Assembly: GCA_002315015.1 (NCBI GenBank) | Contig: DCEX01000006.1 | Coordinates: 1,793-29,627 of the forward strand | DNA: 27,835 bases | Direction: 5' to 3' | Source of the DNA: Faecalibacterium sp. UBA1819 | Lineage (GTDB): Bacteria > Bacillota > Clostridia > Oscillospirales > Ruminococcaceae | Part shown: piece by piece, positions 7,110-16,700 of the stretch | How positions within the stretch are numbered: the stretch's first letter is position 1 | Layout of the letters: the number at the start of each line of letters is the position of its first letter | Notes under the pieces: generated by a model | Told to the model about the DNA's origin: nothing | What the model saw: the letters and a program-made list of their open reading frames with translations, nothing else | The model's database searches: none | Position numbers and translations under genes: made by a program

Positions 7110-8714
7110 TTATCGCGGGACAACAATAATGTCGCCGTCACGCAGCAAGATTTTGGACATCATCCATTCATGCTGCACTTGATACGAGGATACGCCAATT
7201 TGAATCGAGGCAGGCGGATAAATGGTTTCAAACGAAATTTCACAGGCCTTGGGGTCAAACAGTGCTTCAGACTTCTCAATAGAATTTTGAAGCTTGGAAA
7301 TTTTCATTGACTGAATGCTGCGGTCAAGCTTCAACTGCTGAAGCAACCGCACATATTCCGGCTCCAAGTTGGAGCGGCGCTCCAAGAAAGCGATGTTTTT
7401 TCCGTGCTCCAGCACTTTGTTGCGCAGGGTCTCCACACGCTGACGGTTGTTTTGAATGTCCTGCATCATTTCAGGGTCCATACCCATGGAAATGGTAATG
7501 GAACGGTTGATGGTATTGCCAATGGTACGCGCTTCCAGCAAATGTCCTACATGAACTGTGCCGCCGATCAGCGCACCCTTTCCGCGTGTGATATGGATGG
7601 CATTGCGCGCGGAAATATCACAGTTTACCATGTATTCCGCAGAAATGCTTCCTTGAGAACGCAGTGTCGCATTTTCAGCAAATTTACAGTCGATGTCGCC
7701 GACTGCTTCCACCACTGCCGCGCCATCTCCTTTGATGCCCATTTTCAACCGAATGTCACCTTTGGAGGAAAGATAAGCGTTCTCAACAACGCCCTCTACC
7801 GTCAAGTTGCCTTTGGCATAAATGATAAAGCCGGCTTCCACGCTTCCGCGGATAGTGACATCGCCGGGCATGGCAATGTTGCCGATATTGTAGCCTACGT
7901 TATCATTGATAATCAAATGGGTTTCAACGGAGAATTTACCTGCGTGATAAACAAGACGTCCGTCGCACGAAGCAACCAGCTCAGTTCCCTGTTGGTTGAC
8001 TTCCGTGTTGGCACCGCGCGGAATAACCGGCATTTTGCCTTCCTGCGGAGCAATGCTGCGCCCCGTAACCGTCATGCCGGCAATGCCCGGCACAGGCTGA
8101 GTCAGTTTGCAAATCGCCTGCCCGGAATGCACGGTAATCAGCCAGTGGCGTTCGCGATAGTTGATGGGGTCGCCATCCTGCGCTTTGGATTCCTTGTGGT
8201 GCGGCTTCGGCGTCTCACGCGCAAACAAATCTTCAATATCACCGTCAATGCCGGGTGTGGGCGGTGTGCCGATGGCGGCGGTAAACACCTTGAAGTTTTC
8301 CAGTGCGGCCGATTCACACGCGCCGGCAATCAGTCCGTCGGTAACCCCAAGCTTTTTCAGCTCGCGTGCGGCACGCAGCGGAGCCATCGGCATTCCATCG
8401 CCGACAGGCGGCAAAACCATAACATAGGCGGCCATAGCGTTGGGCGTAATATGTACAACACATTCCCCGTCCAGCGAAGGCGGCTCTTCATTGTGATCAG
8501 CCTCAGGGTCTTGCTGGTGCTGTTCCCACTCGGCATAGGCCTCGGCGACAATCAGCCAACGTTTGACTGCCCCCGCCTCCAGCGATACTAAAAACCGGTC
8601 AACATGCTCGGAAGGTATCGTTTCAGAATCCAAAAAAACCGATTTTTCGTCTGCGCCAAACACAGCTTCGGGATTCCAAAGCATCACAGCCCTTTTCAAA
8701 TTTCCTTGCAGCAC
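7110..8714 (-). CDS. FapA family protein (DUF342, polymer-forming beta-helix)
   Basis: A 534-residue protein of the FapA/DUF342 family. The region of about residues 185-250 has the family signature (VTGRSIAPQEGK, GANTEVNQQGTELVASCDGRLVY). The middle (about 270-400) is a run of short beta repeats such as GDVTIRGSVEAGF, GNLTVEGVVENA and GDIRLKMGIKGDG, expected to form a right-handed beta helix. A coiled coil follows (about 415-480). FapA proteins were linked to flagellar assembly in Vibrio, but many family members occur away from flagellar genes and their role is open. The start taken is GTG at 8714 with AAGGGGG upstream; an in-frame ATG ten codons later is an alternative. It lies 28 bases after the hemerythrin gene and is probably co-transcribed with it. 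Confidence 0.85.
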   Translation of the reverse strand: MLQGNLKRAVMLWNPEAVFGADEKSVFLDSETIPSEHVDRFLVSLEAGAVKRWLIVAEAYAEWEQHQQDPEADHNEEPPSLDGECVVHITPNAMAAYVMVLPPVGDGMPMAPLRAARELKKLGVTDGLIAGACESAALENFKVFTAAIGTPPTPGIDGDIEDLFARETPKPHHKESKAQDGDPINYRERHWLITVHSGQAICKLTQPVPGIAGMTVTGRSIAPQEGKMPVIPRGANTEVNQQGTELVASCDGRLVYHAGKFSVETHLIINDNVGYNIGNIAMPGDVTIRGSVEAGFIIYAKGNLTVEGVVENAYLSSKGDIRLKMGIKGDGAAVVEAVGDIDCKFAENATLRSQGSISAEYMVNCDISARNAIHITRGKGALIGGTVHVGHLLEARTIGNTINRSITISMGMDPEMMQDIQNNRQRVETLRNKVLEHGKNIAFLERRSNLEPEYVRLLQQLKLDRSIQSMKISKLQNSIEKSEALFDPKACEISFETIYPPASIQIGVSSYQVQHEWMMSKILLRDGDIIVVPR

Positions 8715-8742
8715 AGCAATTCCCCCTTGAGTACGTTAAAAA

Positions 8743-9153
8743 TTACACAATACCGGTATTTTTAAGGTGCTCTGCTACACGTTTGTCCTGCATACGGATA
8801 TGATTGGTAAACCACACGCCGATATTTTGATTGATTTGGGCAAGAAGCGCAACAGAAGCTCCCTCTTTTTCAATTTTTGTGGCAATATCCTGAACGGTTT
8901 TGCGGAATTCTGCATGATAGCGCAGATGATTGTTCAGGTCGGGATACTGCGAGCGGCGCTGCAGTTCTTCCTCATGTGAAAAATGCTTAATTGTGTAATC
9001 GTTTAAAAAACGAATGGTATTGATCATTTCAGTACGACCTTTGCCGGAAGAACAAGCGTCCATCAGGTTGCCGATCATGCGGATGAGCTCTTTGTGCTCG
9101 CTATCAATCGTCGTATTGCCGGTGGCAAGGTCAGGTGTCCATGTAATTGTCAT
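8743..9153 (-). CDS. Bacteriohemerythrin (di-iron oxygen-binding protein)
   Basis: A single-domain hemerythrin of 136 residues. All expected iron ligands are visible: His in DSEHKEL, His and Glu in HFSHEEE, the pair in HLRYH, and His and Asp in HIRMQD. Such proteins bind O2 reversibly (or NO) at a di-iron site and serve as oxygen carriers, sensors or scavengers in anaerobes and microaerophiles. The start is taken as ATG at 9153 (MTITWTPDLATGN), seven bases after GGAGA; the ATG two codons earlier is too close to it. The frame stays open further upstream but covers the promoter. It is first in an operon with the FapA-like gene and divergent from the chemoreceptor gene, which suggests an oxygen-response context. 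Confidence 0.95.
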   Translation of the reverse strand: MTITWTPDLATGNTTIDSEHKELIRMIGNLMDACSSGKGRTEMINTIRFLNDYTIKHFSHEEELQRRSQYPDLNNHLRYHAEFRKTVQDIATKIEKEGASVALLAQINQNIGVWFTNHIRMQDKRVAEHLKNTGIV

Positions 9154-9487
9154 AGTCATCTCTCCAGTGCAAAATAAGCTAATAAAGAATCTATTATCTC
9201 TATCTTTCCTTAAATTATACTTTGCACTGAGCAGGAAAACTGTAATAAAATCACAAAAAAACGTTTTTTGTGGACAAAAAATTGAAACAACGAGGTAAGT
9301 TATCACCATTTTAACACAAACCTGCAAAAATAGCTATTCAAATTTTTTCAAAACCATAAAATGAAAAAACATTGTACAAAATATGAAAAAACACTTTCGT
9401 TTTCTTCTAAAAAGTTGATAACTTATATAAGGGGATTTCAAAAGTGCAGGGTTTTTTTCTTCTGCGCACTCTACGGAGGTGTTTTTT
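9154..9487. other. Divergent intergenic region, hemerythrin / chemoreceptor
   Basis: A 334-base AT-rich region. Apart from the hemerythrin promoter candidate I see no convincing promoter for the chemoreceptor gene; TTGATAACTTATATAAGG at 9415-9432 is suggestive but has no properly spaced partner. No RNA gene or good small ORF is visible. Confidence 0.5.
9165..9229 (-). promoter_or_regulatory. Possible hemerythrin promoter with flanking inverted repeat
   Basis: On the minus strand TATAAT lies at 9214-9219, with only a weak -35 (CAGTTT) 17 bases before it. A 9-base inverted repeat, CAGTGCAAA at 9165-9173 and TTTGCACTG at 9221-9229, places one half in the promoter spacer and the other just ahead of the ribosome site. 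It could be an operator; the evidence is position only. Confidence 0.35.
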
Positions 9488-11551
9488 GTGAAAAGTGTAA
9501 GATCTAAAATTCTGGCATTCAGTTCGGCGCTTGTGGCGGCTTCTATGATTGTATTAGGTGTTTTCGCTTGTGTAATGATTTTGAACAGTTCGCAGCAGGT
9601 GCTCAATGATAATATGCGTGAAACGGCTAAGGTAATGGCAAGCTTGGTACATACAGAGCTGCAGGCAAACGTCAACTTGGTTTCGGCTTTAGGCTCCAAT
9701 GAGCATCTGACTTCCGATGAGCTGACAGACGCGCAAAAAGTAGACATGGTCAATGAGTGGGCCGAGTATCATGACATGCTGCGCGGCAATATCATGGGGC
9801 CTGACGGCATTGGATTGGGAGATAAAATTGACTATTCCGACCGTGCATACTTTAAAGCGGCCATGCAGGGACAGAGCTACATTTCTGAACCTATCACCAG
9901 CCGTATTGACGGTTCTATCGTTTACGTTATCGCTGTGCCTCTTTGGGAGGATGGCAACGTAGGCGGCAAGGTAGCGGGCGTTGTGACACTCGACCCGGAC
10001 AGCAGCTTCTTAGTGGATATCATGAAGTCGCTGCAAATCAGTAAAAACAGCGGCGCGTACATGATTGATCAAAATGGCGTGACGATTGCTGATACCGTGG
10101 TTGATACCATTAACCAGCAGAATATTGAAGAAGAAGCAAAAACAGACAGCAGTCTTTCTGCACTTGCACAAATACACACAAAAATGCGCGCAGGGGAATC
10201 CGGCACGGCAAACTATACCATTAACGGCGTACAGAAAATAGCTGCTTACGCCCCAATTGAAGGTACAAATGGCTGGAGTGTAAGCGTTACCGCCCCCACC
10301 AGCGATTTTATGGGCAGTGTGTATGTCGCCGTTGGCGTCACCATTCTTTTGGTGGTAGTAGCGCTGATTATTTCGGCATTGATTGCAGCGGCGCTTGCGG
10401 CTCGTATCGGAACGCCGATTCGTATTTGCAGCGATCGTTTGGAAAAATTTGCAGAAGGCGATTTTACTTCCCCGATTCCAGACATCAACACACAGGATGA
10501 AACCGGCCGTTTGGCGCAGGCAACAAAGCGTATGGTGCAAGCGCTTAGTGATGCCATCAGTGATACACAGACTCATTTGATCTATATGGCGGAAGGCGAC
10601 TTTTCTCATCCGTTTGATAACAAAGAACTGTACATTGGAGACTTGTCTCCGGTGGCGGAAAGCCTTGAAAAAATTCAAAATCGCTTGAGCAATACCTTAG
10701 CACAGATTGACATGGCTGCATCGCAGGTTTCCACCGGTTCCGAGCAGGTTTCTTCCGGTTCACAGGCGTTGGCACAGGGTGCAACCGAGCAGGCTTCTTC
10801 CGTAGAGGAGTTGGCGTCTACCATTAACAGCATTTCCGAGAGCATCAACCGTACTGCAGAAAATGCCCGTCAGGCAAACGAGCACAATAAGGATGCGGGC
10901 GCACTGGTGAACGAAAGCAACCAGAAGATGGGCGAAATGCTGGAAGCTATGGACGAAATTCATCAAAGCTCGAATGAAATCAGCAAGATTATCAAGAGCA
11001 TCGAAGATATCGCGTTCCAGACCAATATTCTGGCCTTGAACGCAGCAGTAGAGGCAGCGCGTGCAGGCGTAGCCGGCAAGGGCTTTGCGGTTGTGGCAGA
11101 TGAAGTGCGCAACCTGGCAAGCAAATCGGCAGAAGCCAGCAAGAATACGGCAGTGCTGATTGAGCATGCAATGAGCGCCGTGCAGCGCGGCAACGAGATT
11201 GCACAGGAAACAGCGAAGAAGCTGGAGCAGACTGTGGAAAAATCGGAAGAAGCGGCAGCGCTGGTAAGCTATATCACCACAGAGACAAGCGAACAGGCAA
11301 CGGCTGTGGCACAGGTAACGCAGGGCATCGACCAGATTTCCAGCGTGGTTCAAACCAACAGCGCAACTGCACAGCAGAGTGCAGCCGCCAGCGAGGAGCT
11401 GTCTGGACAGGCAAGCATGCTGAAAAACTTGGTGGCAAAATTCCAGCTGCAAAACAGCGATATGGATGGAATGATGCATATGGATTTGTCCGCGCCTTCT
11501 GCAACAGAATCCTTTGACGGTTTTGAGGAGCCTGTTCATACAAAATATTAA
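9488..11551 (+). CDS. Methyl-accepting chemotaxis protein with dCache-type sensor
   Basis: A 687-residue transmembrane chemoreceptor. Helix 1 is at about residues 8-30. An extracytoplasmic sensor of about 240 residues follows, with the Cache-like [17 protein letters not shown] segment. Helix 2 (about 275-305) leads into HAMP (to about 360) and a long coiled coil with the conserved hairpin tip [20 protein letters not shown] near 505-530. It should report a small extracellular ligand to CheA/CheW. The ligand is unknown; the sensor looks like the dCache class that often binds amino or organic acids. There is no C-terminal CheR-tethering pentapeptide. The GTG at 9488 is chosen because GGAGG lies eight bases upstream. 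No che genes are in the window, so this is an orphan receptor. A terminator follows at 11609. Confidence 0.95.
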   Translation: MKSVRSKILAFSSALVAASMIVLGVFACVMILNSSQQVLNDNMRETAKVMASLVHTELQANVNLVSALGSNEHLTSDELTDAQKVDMVNEWAEYHDMLRGNIMGPDGIGLGDKIDYSDRAYFKAAMQGQSYISEPITSRIDGSIVYVIAVPLWEDGNVGGKVAGVVTLDPDSSFLVDIMKSLQISKNSGAYMIDQNGVTIADTVVDTINQQNIEEEAKTDSSLSALAQIHTKMRAGESGTANYTINGVQKIAAYAPIEGTNGWSVSVTAPTSDFMGSVYVAVGVTILLVVVALIISALIAAALAARIGTPIRICSDRLEKFAEGDFTSPIPDINTQDETGRLAQATKRMVQALSDAISDTQTHLIYMAEGDFSHPFDNKELYIGDLSPVAESLEKIQNRLSNTLAQIDMAASQVSTGSEQVSSGSQALAQGATEQASSVEELASTINSISESINRTAENARQANEHNKDAGALVNESNQKMGEMLEAMDEIHQSSNEISKIIKSIEDIAFQTNILALNAAVEAARAGVAGKGFAVVADEVRNLASKSAEASKNTAVLIEHAMSAVQRGNEIAQETAKKLEQTVEKSEEAAALVSYITTETSEQATAVAQVTQGIDQISSVVQTNSATAQQSAAASEELSGQASMLKNLVAKFQLQNSDMDGMMHMDLSAPSATESFDGFEEPVHTKY

Positions 11552-11608
11552 ATGGAAACGATAGAGCAGTTATCTTTGGCTGATGCTATCGCGTGACATT
11601 GTAAGTAC

Positions 11609-11650
11609 AGCGCAGCCCTTTGCAGACGATGCAAAGGGTTGCGCTATTTT
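11609..11650 (+). terminator. Terminator of the chemoreceptor gene
   Basis: A 15- to 16-bp stem (AGCGCAGCCCTTTGC at 11609-11623 with GCAAAGGGTTGCGCT at 11631-11645, one G-U pair) is followed by ATTTTAT. It starts 57 bases after the stop codon. Confidence 0.88.
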
Positions 11651-11717
11651 ATGCGGCTGAAAAGACAGATGTTTTTTATCAAAATAAAAGAAGTTTTGTT
11701 GGATTTTCGCTCAAAAC

Positions 11718-11746
11718 TTGAAAAATAGGTTTTAAAGCAATACAAT
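11718..11746 (+). promoter_or_regulatory. Promoter of the glmU'-pth-mfd operon
   Basis: TTGAAA (11718-11723), a 17-base spacer and TACAAT (11741-11746) predict a leader of about 95 bases. The leader has a small GC-rich stem (AGGGG with CCCCT, about 11801-11820) but no riboswitch I can recognise. Confidence 0.7.
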
Positions 11747-11849
11747 AGAGAAGAATGTAACGTGCCTCGCTGGGAGTAAAGCGTGCGGCGGTACTGAAAA
11801 GGGGACGGGGGAAAGCCCCTAATAAACATGAGGGAAAGGATGAACGGCA

Positions 11850-12578
11850 ATGGAAATTTTGACAGGAGTAGAGGCGGCGCAAGCATATGCGGAACGCACC
11901 AAACGACAGGAGGAAACGCTGGCGCGTCACATGGCGGCAGGCGTTGTTTTTGAGCTGTTGGACGGTGTGATTATCGAGCCGGATGTTGTCATTGCGCCGG
12001 GAGCGGTGATTTTGCCCGGTGTGATTTTAAGGGGAAAAACGGAAATTGAGGAAGGCTGTGTCATCGGCCCCAATACGTTGATTTCCAACAGCCGCATTGG
12101 CAAAAACTGTGTCATCAATGCTTCGCAGGTGTACGACAGTGTGGTGGAAGCCGGGGCAAGCGTTGGCCCGTTCAGCCATATCCGTCCCCAAAGCCATATC
12201 GGCCCCGAGGTACATATTGGCGATTTTGTCGAGGTGAAAAATTCTACCATTGGGGAGAAAACGAGTGTTTCCCATCTGACTTATATTGGCGACAGCGATG
12301 TAGGAAAAGGATGTAACTTTGGCTGCGGTGTGGTAACTGTCAATTATGATGGCGAGAAAAAGAACCGAACCACCGTAGGGGATTATTGCTTTGTCGGCTG
12401 CAACAGCAATTTGGTTGCCCCGGTGACATTGGGCGACGGTGCGTATACCGCAGCAGGAAGCACCATTACAAAGGACGTTCCCGCCGACGCATTAGCGGTT
12501 GCACGCGCAAGGCAGGAAAACAAAGAGGGCTGGGCACAAAAGAAGCTGGAAGCCTACAAAGAGAAAAAGAAAAAATAA
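11850..12578 (+). CDS. glmU: GlmU acetyltransferase half only (left-handed beta helix)
   Basis: A 242-residue protein matching the C-terminal half of bifunctional GlmU, which acetylates glucosamine-1-phosphate. The linker-like start (AQAYAERTKRQEETLARHMAAG) leads into hexapeptide repeats. The GlmU-specific active-site segments are kept: FSHIRP (Arg), FVEVKN (Lys), SHLTYIGD (catalytic His, residue 142), VNYDG and LVAPVTLGDGAY. The uridylyltransferase half, with its GxGxGTRM nucleotide loop, is absent, and no remnant of it is seen in the roughly 200 bases upstream. The ATG at 11850 has AAAGGA upstream and follows a clear promoter, so this is a true short gene, not a window-edge fragment. It sits where full-length gcaD/glmU sits before pth and mfd in Firmicutes. 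UDP-GlcNAc formation would need a separate pyrophosphorylase. It could instead acetylate another sugar or act only as an acetyltransferase. Confidence 0.88.
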   Translation: MEILTGVEAAQAYAERTKRQEETLARHMAAGVVFELLDGVIIEPDVVIAPGAVILPGVILRGKTEIEEGCVIGPNTLISNSRIGKNCVINASQVYDSVVEAGASVGPFSHIRPQSHIGPEVHIGDFVEVKNSTIGEKTSVSHLTYIGDSDVGKGCNFGCGVVTVNYDGEKKNRTTVGDYCFVGCNSNLVAPVTLGDGAYTAAGSTITKDVPADALAVARARQENKEGWAQKKLEAYKEKKKK

Positions 12579-12593
12579 AACAGGAGCAGGAAC

Positions 12594-13181
12594 ATGTGGT
12601 TTCAAAAAAGCAGCGCAGTGGAATATCTGATTGTCGGTTTGGGCAATCCCGGAAAACAATACGAGCACACACGCCATAACGCAGGGTTTGACGCACTGGA
12701 TGATTGCGCCGATCGCTGGGGAATTTCTGTCGTGCGCTCCAAATTTGACGCTTTGACCGGAACGGGAAGTGCGGGCGGAGCAAAAGTGATGTTGATGAAG
12801 CCGCAAACCTTTATGAACCTTTCGGGTCAAGCGGTAAAAAAAGCGGTGGATTTTTATAAACTGCCGCCCGAGCGCGTGATTGTATTATTTGACGATATTT
12901 CTTTGGAGCCGGGCAAGCTTCGCTTGCGCAAAACAGGTTCGGCAGGCGGACACAACGGCATGAAAAGCATCATTGCCGCCATTGGACAGGATTTTCCGCG
13001 AGTGAAAATCGGCGTGGGCAAAAAGCCCCACCCCGACTATGACTTGGCGGATTGGGTGCTTTCTCGTTTTTCTGCGGAGGACGAAAAGGCAATTGCAGCA
13101 CGTCACCAAGACATTGCCGCTGCATTGGAACTCATCATGAATGATCAATTTGAGCTGGCGCAAAGCCGGTATAATGGGTGA
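12594..13181 (+). CDS. pth: Peptidyl-tRNA hydrolase
   Basis: Pth cleaves peptidyl-tRNA released from stalled ribosomes. The 195 residues show LIVGLGNPGKQYEHTRHNAGF with the catalytic His28, KPQTFMNLSG, the FDDISLEPGKLRLRKTGSAGGHNGMKS block (Asp100) and the KIGVGKKP segment. Length is normal. CAGGAG precedes the ATG; the gene follows glmU' by 15 bases and is followed by the membrane protein gene after 3 bases, so translation is probably coupled. This is the classical spoVC position. Confidence 0.97.
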   Translation: MWFQKSSAVEYLIVGLGNPGKQYEHTRHNAGFDALDDCADRWGISVVRSKFDALTGTGSAGGAKVMLMKPQTFMNLSGQAVKKAVDFYKLPPERVIVLFDDISLEPGKLRLRKTGSAGGHNGMKSIIAAIGQDFPRVKIGVGKKPHPDYDLADWVLSRFSAEDEKAIAARHQDIAAALELIMNDQFELAQSRYNG

Positions 13182-13184
13182 AGA

Positions 13185-13718
13185 ATGAACATGACCATGA
13201 AAAAACAGAGGATGTTATTATGGGGAGTCAGCGGCCTTTTTACCTTGCTGACTTGGGCGGCTTGTTTTGCGGCTGTCGACTGGATTGGCTTAGTGGCTCC
13301 CTTGGGGGCGGTTTTCAGCACGGTATGGGTGTTTGAATCACTTCGATGCTTTGTATGGGGCAAAAAAGAGCGTTATGCAGAAAGCGATTTTGTTCGCTCC
13401 CTGCACCAGACGTTTGCGGTGCCCCTATGGATGATTTTTACGAGCATTTATGTGTTTTTCGGCACACTGCGTCCGCCCGAGGATGAAGCGTTTGCCGACT
13501 TAATGGTTTCCTTGTCGGCTTTGCTGCTCTTTGTTGCCGTTCCGGGTGCGATGCTGCTGTTTGGCGTTTTGAGCATCATAAGCGGAGCACGTCATTTAAA
13601 AGCAACCACCTCTTTGGAAGGCCGCTTTTATCATGAGGGCCCCGTGGTAATTGCCTCGCTCATGCTGGTTTTGGAGATTACCGCGTTGGGCATGACGGCC
13701 TTTTATTGCATGATTTAA
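13185..13718 (+). CDS. Unknown five-helix membrane protein between pth and mfd
   Basis: I do not recognise this family. The 177 residues contain about five hydrophobic helices (near 10-30, 33-55, 77-95, 105-135 and 152-177), with a charged loop (WGKKERYAESDFVRS) after the second. There are no visible catalytic motifs. The start at 13185 follows the pth stop by 3 bases and mfd follows 13 bases after its end, so it is embedded in the operon. In B. subtilis this slot holds fin (yabK), a small anti-sigma protein, which this is not. A role in envelope or stress physiology would be a guess. Confidence 0.75.
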   Translation: MNMTMKKQRMLLWGVSGLFTLLTWAACFAAVDWIGLVAPLGAVFSTVWVFESLRCFVWGKKERYAESDFVRSLHQTFAVPLWMIFTSIYVFFGTLRPPEDEAFADLMVSLSALLLFVAVPGAMLLFGVLSIISGARHLKATTSLEGRFYHEGPVVIASLMLVLEITALGMTAFYCMI

Positions 13719-13731
13719 AGGAAATGCATCT

Positions 13732-16700
13732 ATGTTTACAAATAGCATTCAACAGACAAAAGAATATGAGAAGCTGGCAGCCCAGCTGAGAACGCCGGGC
13801 CGCCACGCTGTTGCCCTTTTTGGCTTGCCGCCCACAGCGCGTGCGCAAGTGCTTTGCGCACTGTGTGAGGATACTCAGCGGCCGGCGATAGTCCTGTGCG
13901 CCGGTGAGGCTGACGCCACGCGCTTTGCCGCCGATTGTCAGGTGTTTGGCCTTTCTTCCGAGGTGTTTCCTTCGCGTGATTTTGTGCTGCGCCCCGTGGA
14001 AGGGTTGAACCATGAATATGAATATCGCCGGTTGTCGGTTTTGGGTAATATTGTGGGTGAACGCACGCGCATTGTCTGTGCAGGTGTTGAAGCGGCGCTT
14101 CAATACACTATGCCGCGCCGGGAATTTTGCAATAATACAATGACGCTAAAGCCGGACACGGAAATTTCTGTGACGGATTTAACCAAACAGCTTTATGCGG
14201 CGGGGTATCACCGCCGGTTTCAAGTGGAGGGGCCGGGTCAATTTTCGGTGCGCGGCGGCATTGTAGATATTTTTGCCCCGGATATGCCAAAGCCCTGCCG
14301 CTTGGAGTTTTGGGGCGACTGTATTGATACCATTCACACGTTTGATTTGTCCAGCCAGCGCCGTGAGGATGCCGTGGAGAAAATTTATCTTTCCCCGGCT
14401 CGTGAGGTGTTGTTTGGCTGCACGGAGGATGCGGCGGCTTTGCTGCGTGAAGCACAGCAGAAAGCGGCGGGCAAGCGCCGGGACGCTTTGCAGCAGGCGA
14501 TGGAGAGCGACCTCAAACAGCTGGATGCGGGAACCATGCCCGGCACTATGGATAAATATTTGGGCATTCGGTATGAGCGCCCCGCAACTTTGCTGGAATA
14601 CCCGAAAGAGCCGATTGTGTTTTTCAACGAACCCAGCGCGGTTCGGGAGGCTGCCCGTGCGCTGGAATATCGCTTTGGCGAAGAATGGAAAGGTCTTTCC
14701 GAAGCGGGCATTTTGTGCGGCGGTTTGGATCGCTTTTATGAAAATACCGAGGACTTTTGGTATGAGGCCGAAAAATATGGCTGTGTGCTGTGCGAAAATT
14801 TTGCCCGCAGCATGAACCAAGAGCAGCTGACGGCAACCGTTCACATGCCCGCTCACGCCATTCCGCCTTGGTCGGGCGAGGTATCGGCACTGCTTGAAGA
14901 TTTAGCTCCGCTCACCGAGCGCAAATATTCTGTTGCCATTATGGCTGGTACCGAGCGTGCGGCACAAGCCTTGGCGCGTGATTTGAGCGCTGCCGGTTTG
15001 CGCGCGATGGCTCATACCGAAGCTCCCAGCCGGATTGCGCCGGGATGTGTGGCCGTTCTGCCGGGGCATTTGAATGCAGGTGCAGATTATCCTTTTGCGC
15101 ATTTTGCGGTGCTGACCAGCCGCCGCCATGCCCAAAGCGCTGAAGGAAAGCGCAAAAAGAAAAATAAAGGGCTCGCAAGCCTTTCCGATATCGCCCCGGG
15201 CGATTATGTGGTGCACCAGAGCCATGGCATCGGTGTGTATGTCGGGATTCAGCGGCTGGATTTGCAAGGCGTTGTCAAAGATTACTTAAAAATCAATTAT
15301 GAAAAGGGCGATACGCTTTATGTGCCCGTTACCCAGCTCGATGCGCTCAGCCGCTACACCGCCCCCGGCGATGGCGAGCGCGTGAAGCTTTCCCGCCTGG
15401 GCAGCGGAACATGGGAAAAAACAAAAACCCGTGTTCGCAAAGCTGCGCAGGATATGGCCAAGGAATTGATTGAGCTTTATGCCCGCCGCCAGCAGGCAAA
15501 GGGCTTTGCCTTTCCCGAGGACAACGAATGGCAGCGAGATTTTGAAACACGCTTTGAATATGAGGAAACGGACGACCAGCTGACAAGCGCGGCGGAGATT
15601 AAACGGGATATGGAGCAGCCGCACCCCATGGATCGCCTTCTGTGCGGAGATGTGGGCGTTGGAAAAACAGAAGTGGCGCTGAGAGCCGCGTTCAAATGCA
15701 TCATGGGTGGTAAGCAGTGCGCTATTTTGGTGCCTACCACAATTTTGGCGTGGCAGCACTATCAAACTGCCTTGGCACGCATGGAGGCTTTTCCGGCAAA
15801 GGTCAGCTTGCTTTCTCGTTTCACGACCCCTGCCCAGCAAAAAGCTGTGCTGAAAGGGCTGGCCGGCGGCACAGTGGATTTGGTAGTCGGAACGCACAAG
15901 CTTTTGCAAAAAAGCGTGCATTTTAAGGATTTGGGGCTTGTTATCATTGACGAAGAACAGCGCTTTGGCGTCAAGCATAAGGAAAAGCTGAAAGAAACGT
16001 TTATCGGTGTCGATATGCTCACGCTTTCCGCAACGCCGATTCCCAGAACCTTGAGCATGGCCATGAGTGGTCTGCGTGATATGTCCACCATTGAGGAACC
16101 GCCCTTTGAGCGCCGTCCGGTTGAAACGTATGTCTTGGAGCATGACGCGGGGATTATTGCACAGGCATTGCGGCGTGAGTTGGACCGCGGCGGTCAGGCA
16201 TATTATATTCACAATCGAATTGATACGCTGGACAGCACGGCCGCTCAGCTGGGACAGCTGGTGCCGGGTGCGCGCATTGCCACAGCACACGGGCGCATGG
16301 ACGAGGATGCACTGTCGGAAGTATGGCAAAAGCTGTTGGATGGAGAAATTGATATTCTGGTATGTACGACCTTGATTGAAACAGGCGTGGATGTGCGCAA
16401 CTGCAATACGCTGGTGATTGAGGATGCCGACTACATGGGTTTGGCACAGCTTTACCAGCTGCGCGGGCGCGTCGGGCGTTCCGGCCGCAAGGCGTATGCC
16501 TATTTTACATTCCGGCGTGACAAGGTATTGACGGATGTTGCCAACAAGCGCCTTTCTGCCATTCGCGAGTTTACCAGCTTTGGCTCAGGTTTCCGCATTG
16601 CAATGCGTGATTTGCAAATCCGCGGCGCAGGAAATTTGCTGGGGCAAAGCCAGCACGGCCATATGGCGGCGGTGGGCTATGAAACCTATGTCAAAATGCT

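Noticed and set aside
7404..8591. Long open frame (395 codons) opposite the FapA-like gene
   Set aside because: Low-complexity His/Asn-rich translation with no recognisable motif; it lies entirely within a well-supported gene.
9361..9480. Lys-rich short ORF upstream of the chemoreceptor
   Set aside because: No Shine-Dalgarno sequence; composition is that of AT-rich intergenic DNA, and it runs into the chemoreceptor start in another frame.
11552..11596. 14-codon ORF just after the chemoreceptor stop
   Set aside because: No ribosome site, and it sits in the leader of the terminator hairpin.
15286..16329. Long open frame (347 codons) opposite mfd
   Set aside because: It is antisense to the helicase core of Mfd, and the translation has no family features or ribosome site.
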